Shown here: one piece after another, positions 49,227 to 54,083 of the stretch
Layout of the letters: the number at the start of each line of letters is the position of its first letter
Numbering within the stretch: the first letter of the stretch is position 1
Made by a program: the position numbers and the translations under genes
NCBI GenBank assembly: GCA_009886115.1
Contig: VFJJ01000176.1
Location: 1-54,083 of the forward strand
DNA length: 54,083 bases
Reading direction: 5' to 3'
DNA from: Actinomycetota bacterium
GTDB taxonomy: Bacteria > Actinomycetota > Acidimicrobiia > IMCC26256 > VFJJ01
Notes under the pieces: generated by a model
Databases searched by the model: none
The model's input: only the letters and a program-made list of their open reading frames with translations
What the model was told of the DNA's origin: nothing

Positions 49227-49520
49227 ATGACGACGATTCGGACGACGTTCACGCTTGACGAGTCGCTGGCCGATCAAGCTCGGCGGCTCGGCGTCAACGT
49301 CTCGGCTGCAGCTCGGGAAGGAGTCGCAACGAGCATCCGCCGCATCGGCGCGGAGGTCGCTCTCGATCACCGGGCGATCGGTCTCGAGCGAGAGTCGGCC
49401 GTGAACTGCGACGGGCTGCACACCGTGACGCAGACGTCACTCACCCGTCGGATCGGACAACTCGATGACACGACGATGAACCAGGTCTGCTCAGCCGTGA
49501 GCTACGCGCTCGGCTGCTGA
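49227..49520 (+). pseudogene. Collapsed toxin-antitoxin: CcdA-like start joined to MazF-like end
   Basis: 97 residues from ATG 49227. Residues 1-45 (MTTIRTTFTLDESLADQARR, LGVNVSAAAREGVATSIRR) are a CcdA-type antitoxin. From about 50 the sequence switches to the C-terminal half of a MazF/PemK-type toxin: IGLERESAVNCDGLHTVTQT, then RRIGQLDDTTMNQVCSAVSY and ALGC. Normally these are two genes. An in-frame deletion of the antitoxin end and toxin start best explains the hybrid. It is probably non-toxic because the MazF N-terminal half is missing. Confidence 0.65.
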
Positions 49521-49914
49521 ATCGACCACGATGCCTTCTGCCTGGACCCCGGTGCCGCTGTCGTGGGGGTGCACGAGGTGTGCCCCTGCTGCGTGTCGAA
49601 GCGACCACCATCGATTGGCTGGCGGAGCTGGCGGAGCTGCCACGAAGTGGCATGAGTGGCGCCGGCGTCATCTCAAGGGCACTTTCTGGGAGGCCGACGA
49701 TGGTGAGCGATGAGCGCTCGTGTTGCGCTCGACGGGATGCTCCTGCCGCCGAGGTCGAGCACGCTGGCGAGATGAGCGATGGTCACGAAGTGTGGAAGTT
49801 CTCGGCTCTGACTGATCGAGGCCACGGTCGAAGACGCAGACGGACGGGCCGGGGGGCTGGACGGGGGCGTGGGCGCCCGGGGCGAAGGTGCTCGGTTGGG
49901 TTCGTTGTCGAGGC
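49521..49914. other. 394-base stretch with no convincing gene
   Basis: Several short frames are open on both strands (for example 49531-49713 and 49580-49978 on plus), but none resembles a known protein. It lies between the collapsed toxin-antitoxin ORF and the end of the P450 gene. Confidence 0.35.
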
Positions 49915-51162
49915 TCAGGCGGGGTTCCAGATGCAGGGGAGGTGTACGGCGGTGCGGGCCATGAGGCCGTCGATGTGAACGTCGGACGCCTCGGGGTCGA
50001 GACGAACACCGGGCAGGAGGTCGAGGATCTCCTCGAGCGCCACGCGCAGCTCCATCCGAGCGAAGTGGATGCCGAGGCAGATGTGATTGCCCTGACCGAA
50101 CGCCGTGTGAGCCTGGACCGGGCGGGAGATGTCGAAGGCGTCGGGATTCTCCCAGCGCGCGGGGTCGTGGTTGGCGGCCTGCACGCTCAGGTTCACCTTG
50201 GTCCCCGCCTTGACCGGACATCCCTGGATCTCCGTGTCGCGTATGCACGTGCGCCCGAACGACATCAGCGGCGCCTCCCAGCGCAGCCCTTCCTCGATGG
50301 CCCGCGGGATGAGCGACCGATCGCGGCGCACGGCGTCGAGCTGTTCGGGATGGCTGAAGAGGCCGTAGAGCACGTTGGTGAGGGTTCGGTACGTCGTCTG
50401 CGCGCCGGCAGGCACCAGGAGGCGCAGGAACGCCACGATCTCGTCATCGGCGAGGCGGTTACGGGCCCCGGTATCGGGGTCGGTCAGCTCGGCACGACAC
50501 AGGATGCCGATGAGGTCGTGGCGATGCTCCCGCCGACGCTCGTCGATGATCTCCTGGACCATCTCGCCGAGCTCGGTGGCCGCCTGCAGCCGGTCGGTTT
50601 CGGGGACCGCCACGTTGGTGAGCAGCGCAGCCTGCTTGTAGAAGATGGGTACGTCCTCGACCGGGAGCCCCGCAGCCACCGCCGTCACGGTGATCGGGTA
50701 GTGGAACGCGAACTCGGTCGCGAGATCGGCGCGTCCGAGCGGGACGAGCGGGAGCAGGTACGAACGCACGATGTCGCGCACGAACTCTCGCTCCCAGCGC
50801 TCCATCTCTTTCTTGGTGAACGCTCCCTGGATGAGCAGACGGAAGCGGCCGTGGTCGGGCGGGTCCATCTCGAGGATGGTCCGTCCGATGACCTTGTTGA
50901 GCGCGGGTTTCACGTAGGTGCTCGACAACGCCGGGTCGCGGAAACCCTGTTCCACACCGGCGAAGGTGACGACGGTCACCTGCTCGGCGTCGGGATACAG
51001 GAGATTGTCGGGGCCGGTGAGGCCGTACTGCCCGCTGAAGGAACCAGGGTGCACCGGGCTCGTCGCCCGAAGCGTGTGCAGGAGCGGGTAGGGGTCGCGC
51101 ATGAGGCCGATCCCGTACATGCGGTCCTTGGCGGCAAAGACATCCTCGTCTGACGCGCTCAT
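49915..51162 (-). CDS. Cytochrome P450
   Basis: 415 residues, full length. I-helix oxygen-binding motif is AGAQTTYR. ExxR lies in EEGLRWEAP. The heme loop is FGQGNHICLGIHFARME, with the Cys ligand. The N-terminal DPYPLLHTLRATSPV and the HGRFR of the C-helix are also present. This is the class I soluble bacterial form that needs ferredoxin and reductase, neither of which is adjacent. It starts one base after the deacylase stop, so the two are co-transcribed. Confidence 0.93.
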   Translation of the reverse strand: MSASDEDVFAAKDRMYGIGLMRDPYPLLHTLRATSPVHPGSFSGQYGLTGPDNLLYPDAEQVTVVTFAGVEQGFRDPALSSTYVKPALNKVIGRTILEMDPPDHGRFRLLIQGAFTKKEMERWEREFVRDIVRSYLLPLVPLGRADLATEFAFHYPITVTAVAAGLPVEDVPIFYKQAALLTNVAVPETDRLQAATELGEMVQEIIDERRREHRHDLIGILCRAELTDPDTGARNRLADDEIVAFLRLLVPAGAQTTYRTLTNVLYGLFSHPEQLDAVRRDRSLIPRAIEEGLRWEAPLMSFGRTCIRDTEIQGCPVKAGTKVNLSVQAANHDPARWENPDAFDISRPVQAHTAFGQGNHICLGIHFARMELRVALEEILDLLPGVRLDPEASDVHIDGLMARTAVHLPCIWNPA

Positions 51163-51163
51163 G

Positions 51164-52855
51164 TCACGGCCTCACGGGACTGCGGATGACGGTGCCCGGG
51201 AGCGCCCCGGTGTGCTCTCCTTCGTCGTAGAGGGGTTCGCCGTTGACGATCGTCATCCGGTATCCGCTCGAGCCGAACACGAGACGGGCGGCACCGGTCG
51301 GGAAGTCGCGAACGAACCGGGCCGGGCTCACCGCCAGCGCGTCGGGATCGAACACGGTGATGTCGCCGGCGGCGCCGGGGCGGATCATCCCCCGGTCCCA
51401 GAGGCCGTGCAGCATGGCGGGCTGGAGGGTCAAACGCGCGACGGCCTGCTCGAGCGACAACACGTCGGGGACGGGCTCGGTGAGCACGCGGGTGGTGTAG
51501 TCTGCGCCGCAGAACGTGAGGAGGTGCGCGCCGCCATCGGAGCTGCCGGCCATGGTGAGGGGATGGCGGATCAGCGCCGTGACGGTCTCGGCCAACGCGG
51601 GATTGGGTCGGCGCTCCCACACGAACACGGTCTCGAGGTTCTCGGACCGGGCCGCGTCGATCATCCAATCGAGACCGTCGACGCCCGAGGGTCCGGCCAG
51701 GTCGGCGATCAAGCGGCCCACCCAACCGCTGTGGGCCTCGTCGGCCACCGACACCACCTTGACCTCGTCCCAGCCGAACACCAACGCCCGTCCGGCCGTG
51801 TCGGCGAACGCCGCGCGCAACCCATCGCGGACCGCTGGGTCGCCGAGGGCCCGCATCCGCTCGGGAAACGGGAGCGTCAGCGTGTGGCGGAAGATCGGCA
51901 TCTCGTCGAAGACGAACGTGGAGCCGAGGTCGAAATGGATCCCCTTGAAGTTGATGCTGAACATCGGGTGGATGCGATGCCCGGCGGCGTTGGCCTCGGT
52001 GAGGAACTCGAGCGCCATTCGGCAGCCCTCCGGGCACGCCGGGAAGTGCGTGAGCGGGTTGACGTTCATGGGCTTGCCCGCTGCGGCACTCATGGCGAGC
52101 AGCAGCTCACGATCGGCGCCCGAGTACCCCTCCGATCCGGTCCGGGGCAGGAACTCGATGACGCCATGGTCGAACTCGCCGAGCACGCCAGCCAGGGCCA
52201 CGAGCTCGTCGGGCGCCGCGAGGTTGCACGGCACCGGTCGACCTTCGTGATCGGCGTGGATGTCGAGCTGCGAGCTCGACCAGCCGATCGCCCCATCCAC
52301 CATGGCCTGGCGCAGGATCGCCGTCATCGCCGCGATCTCGTCGGAGGTGGCGACGCGCTCGGACGCGGCGTCGCCCATCACCGCACGACGGATCGGCGCA
52401 TGGCCAGCGAGCATCGCCATGTTGACGCCCACCCGCCCGTCGAGACCACCGAAGAAGTCGGCCACCGAGCCACCCCGGAACGAGACCCCTTCGATCAACG
52501 CGTCGTACGACATCCCCTCGACCCGCGACAGCATCGACACGAGCCACTCGATGTCGGCCGGTCGAGACGGCGCCAACGTGAAGCCGCAGTTCCCCGTGAT
52601 GACCGTCGTCACCCCATGCCACGACGACGGTGATGCCGTGGGCTCGAAGTGGAGCTGCGCGTCGTAGTGGGTGTGGATGTCGATGAAACCGGGCGCCACC
52701 ACCAAGCCGTCGACATCGACCGTTCGCTTCGCCCGATCGGTGATGCGCCCGACCCGGGTGATGCGCCCATCGGTGATCTCGACATCGGCCGTGTACGACG
52801 ACTGCCCCGTCCCGTCGACGACGCGCCCGCCCCGCACGATGAGATCTGCCGGCAC
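51164..52855 (-). CDS. N-acyl-D-amino-acid deacylase (amidohydrolase)
   Basis: 563 residues from GTG 52855 with AGGGGG upstream (an ATG at 52987 is in frame but adds an Arg/Pro leader). Features are VVDGTGQSSYTADVEITDG, metal ligands in IDIHTHYDAQ (His61, His63), GNCGFTLAPS, and the later SSDGGAHLLTFCGADYTTR and GDITVFDPDAL. The length matches the D-aminoacylase family. It is a paralog of the truncated gene at 1-1013. It is coupled to the P450, suggesting a shared pathway on an amide-containing compound. Confidence 0.9.
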   Translation of the reverse strand: MPADLIVRGGRVVDGTGQSSYTADVEITDGRITRVGRITDRAKRTVDVDGLVVAPGFIDIHTHYDAQLHFEPTASPSSWHGVTTVITGNCGFTLAPSRPADIEWLVSMLSRVEGMSYDALIEGVSFRGGSVADFFGGLDGRVGVNMAMLAGHAPIRRAVMGDAASERVATSDEIAAMTAILRQAMVDGAIGWSSSQLDIHADHEGRPVPCNLAAPDELVALAGVLGEFDHGVIEFLPRTGSEGYSGADRELLLAMSAAAGKPMNVNPLTHFPACPEGCRMALEFLTEANAAGHRIHPMFSINFKGIHFDLGSTFVFDEMPIFRHTLTLPFPERMRALGDPAVRDGLRAAFADTAGRALVFGWDEVKVVSVADEAHSGWVGRLIADLAGPSGVDGLDWMIDAARSENLETVFVWERRPNPALAETVTALIRHPLTMAGSSDGGAHLLTFCGADYTTRVLTEPVPDVLSLEQAVARLTLQPAMLHGLWDRGMIRPGAAGDITVFDPDALAVSPARFVRDFPTGAARLVFGSSGYRMTIVNGEPLYDEGEHTGALPGTVIRSPVRP

Positions 52856-53008
52856 GAGTGCCCCCTGACGTCGGTCGACGAACTCTTCCGAGCGACCATA
52901 TCCCCGACCCGCGGCGGCGGCCACCGGGCTTCCCAGACCGTTCGGTGGCGGGTGCGCCCGCCGAGGGTGGCGCAGTGGGCGCAGCACGTGGCGCGCGCCG
53001 CACCGGCG

Positions 53009-54083
53009 TCACGACGCAGCGACGGCAACGAAGACCGCGAACGGTCGGTCGCCGCGTTCTGCGTTGAGTGACGGGGGTTCGGCGATACCGCCCCTCGCGA
53101 ACACCTCGCCGTCCTCGACCACCGTCAGAAGGCCGTCACCGAACGGGGTGAGATCTCGAACGAGATATCGGGGTCGCGCAGGGGCACGCTCGTCGGGGTC
53201 GGGAGCGTCGAGGGCCCTCACCGAGCCGTCGCCGCCAGCGATCCAGTACCCGGCGCCGTCGGGGTCGGGAACGAGCGACACGCTCGAGTCGGCACGTCGC
53301 GCCAACGGCATGGGGCCCGGATGGGGACTGTCTCCGAACGCAGCCACGCCTCCGTCGGCCGTCAAGAGGGAGTATCCCGATCCACGTGGCGAGCCAGCGA
53401 TCGCCGTGACGTCCGAGCGCAGCGTCAACGCGCTGAGATTCCCCAGAAATGGAGCATCGCCCAGCGGAACCACACGACCCCTGGACGTGACGATCCAGCA
53501 ACCGGTGCGCGCCGGGCGACAGGTCAGGCCGACAGCCACTTCGTCCGAACGCCAGTCGGTGCGGGGTCGGCGAGGTTCGAGCTGAGGAGCGGCACCGAAG
53601 GCCCACACCACTCCCGTGCGATCGAGCACCCAATAACCGTCAGCGCCGGGCGTGGCCTGGAGGTCGACAGCACGGACGTCGTTCCCGCTCGGCTCCCCGA
53701 GGTGTTGAGCCGAGCCGGCCGTCCAGATCGTGCCGTCGAGACCGAGGAGCCAGTATCCGGATCCGGCGGCGTCGACGGCGGGGCGGCGAGCAACGATCGG
53801 GAACTCGTCGCGCACCTCCAGCGGGGTGATGTGGAGCCGACGTTGGCCCCGTTCGCACGTGTTCTCGCGCTCACACCGCGGGTACGACGGATAGTTGGCG
53901 TCGGGCCAGCGCCAAGCGTGGTAGGCGAGCAGCGGGTTGCCCGACGAGTCGGTGAACGCCGTGGCCCCGCCCGGACCCAACTCCAGCTCAGCTCGGGCGA
54001 GGACCGGATTCGGACTCTTTGTGCAGGGTCCGAGAACGGTCAGGCATCGGGCCACCCCGGTGGCGTAGTTGGCCGAGCGCCAG
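53009..54083 (-). CDS. GH43-type domain followed by GYW-repeat propeller, 5' end cut
   Basis: The frame is open to the window edge (WRSANYATGVARC ...), so the start is outside. The first part has features of a glycoside hydrolase family 43 C-terminal segment (ANYATGVARCLTVLGPCTKSP, LAYHAWRWPDANYPS). About five repeats of roughly 40 residues follow, each like GYWLLGLDGTIWTAGSAQHLG, GYWVLDRTGVVWAFGAAP and GYSLLTADGGVAAFGDSP. Such G-Y-W...DG...FG repeats are frequent in secreted actinobacterial proteins and probably form a beta-propeller. Likely a secreted carbohydrate-active or surface protein; the GH43 call rests on a partial domain. Confidence 0.65.
   Translation of the reverse strand, partial: WRSANYATGVARCLTVLGPCTKSPNPVLARAELELGPGGATAFTDSSGNPLLAYHAWRWPDANYPSYPRCERENTCERGQRRLHITPLEVRDEFPIVARRPAVDAAGSGYWLLGLDGTIWTAGSAQHLGEPSGNDVRAVDLQATPGADGYWVLDRTGVVWAFGAAPQLEPRRPRTDWRSDEVAVGLTCRPARTGCWIVTSRGRVVPLGDAPFLGNLSALTLRSDVTAIAGSPRGSGYSLLTADGGVAAFGDSPHPGPMPLARRADSSVSLVPDPDGAGYWIAGGDGSVRALDAPDPDERAPARPRYLVRDLTPFGDGLLTVVEDGEVFARGGIAEPPSLNAERGDRPFAVFVAVAAS

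Noticed and set aside
1-54083. CRISPR array or intact insertion sequence
   Set aside because: No regularly spaced repeats and no transposase gene with terminal repeats were seen. Only remnants of an integrase and of toxin-antitoxin genes are present.

Overview
The window is GC-rich DNA (roughly 70 % by eye) with many GTG starts, frequent four-base ATGA overlaps, several luciferase-like (LLM) oxidoreductases, Rieske oxygenases, P450s and duplicated N-acyl-D-amino-acid deacylases. This points to an actinobacterium, and the gene mix looks most like an Acidimicrobiia lineage. That placement is an inference; no 16S or ribosomal protein gene is present to test it.

Region 1 (1-10 kb). A catabolic patch holds a truncated deacylase, two SDRs (one without its catalytic residues), an isochorismatase-like hydrolase, a broken P450, a BNR-repeat remnant and an LLM oxidoreductase. 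A tight minus-strand operon follows, encoding an ECF sigma factor, a membrane protein (possible anti-sigma), an ABC ATPase, an ABC permease and a membrane-anchored protein with two neocarzinostatin-like domains.

Region 2 (10-23.4 kb). This is the most notable part. A plus-strand run encodes an EamA exporter, a gene fragment, an oxygenase alpha subunit that has lost its Rieske cluster, a Rieske-FNR-ferredoxin fusion reductase, a GST-like protein and a complete Rieske oxygenase. It continues with a BMP-type (purine-nucleoside-type) ABC importer of four genes. Another Rieske oxygenase lies convergent to it. A Rieske-less oxygenase, a reductase with an extra Rieske domain and a GST-like protein together match the known NdmC/NdmD/NdmE methylxanthine N7-demethylase of Pseudomonas. 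I therefore propose an actinobacterial N-demethylase (methylxanthine or related N-methyl heterocycle) locus with its own importer.

Region 3 (23.4-35.3 kb). NudC is followed by a PspC/LiaFSR-like envelope-stress system (LuxR regulator, PspC-histidine kinase, divergent PspC-LiaF-like protein, small membrane protein). A branched-chain-amino-acid-type ABC importer comes next. Its parts are fused into two giant proteins (MFS-LivF and LivH-LivM-LivG), with a divergent binding protein.

Region 4 (35.4-46.7 kb). An Hsp70-like chaperone precedes a J-like partner protein. Next come a VapBC-type toxin-antitoxin pair beside a frameshifted WD40 gene, a PMCA-type Ca2+ ATPase, TerD plus a TerD tail fragment, a PucR regulator and a Ca2+/Na+ antiporter. 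A calcium theme runs through the last group.

Region 5 (46.7-54.1 kb). This begins with a 650-base stretch without a convincing gene and a baeRF-family protein. A scar follows: integrase tail, tRNA with CAU anticodon, and a CcdA/MazF module collapsed into one ORF. After it come an intact P450, a second N-acyl-D-amino-acid deacylase and the end of a GH43-type secreted protein cut by the window edge.
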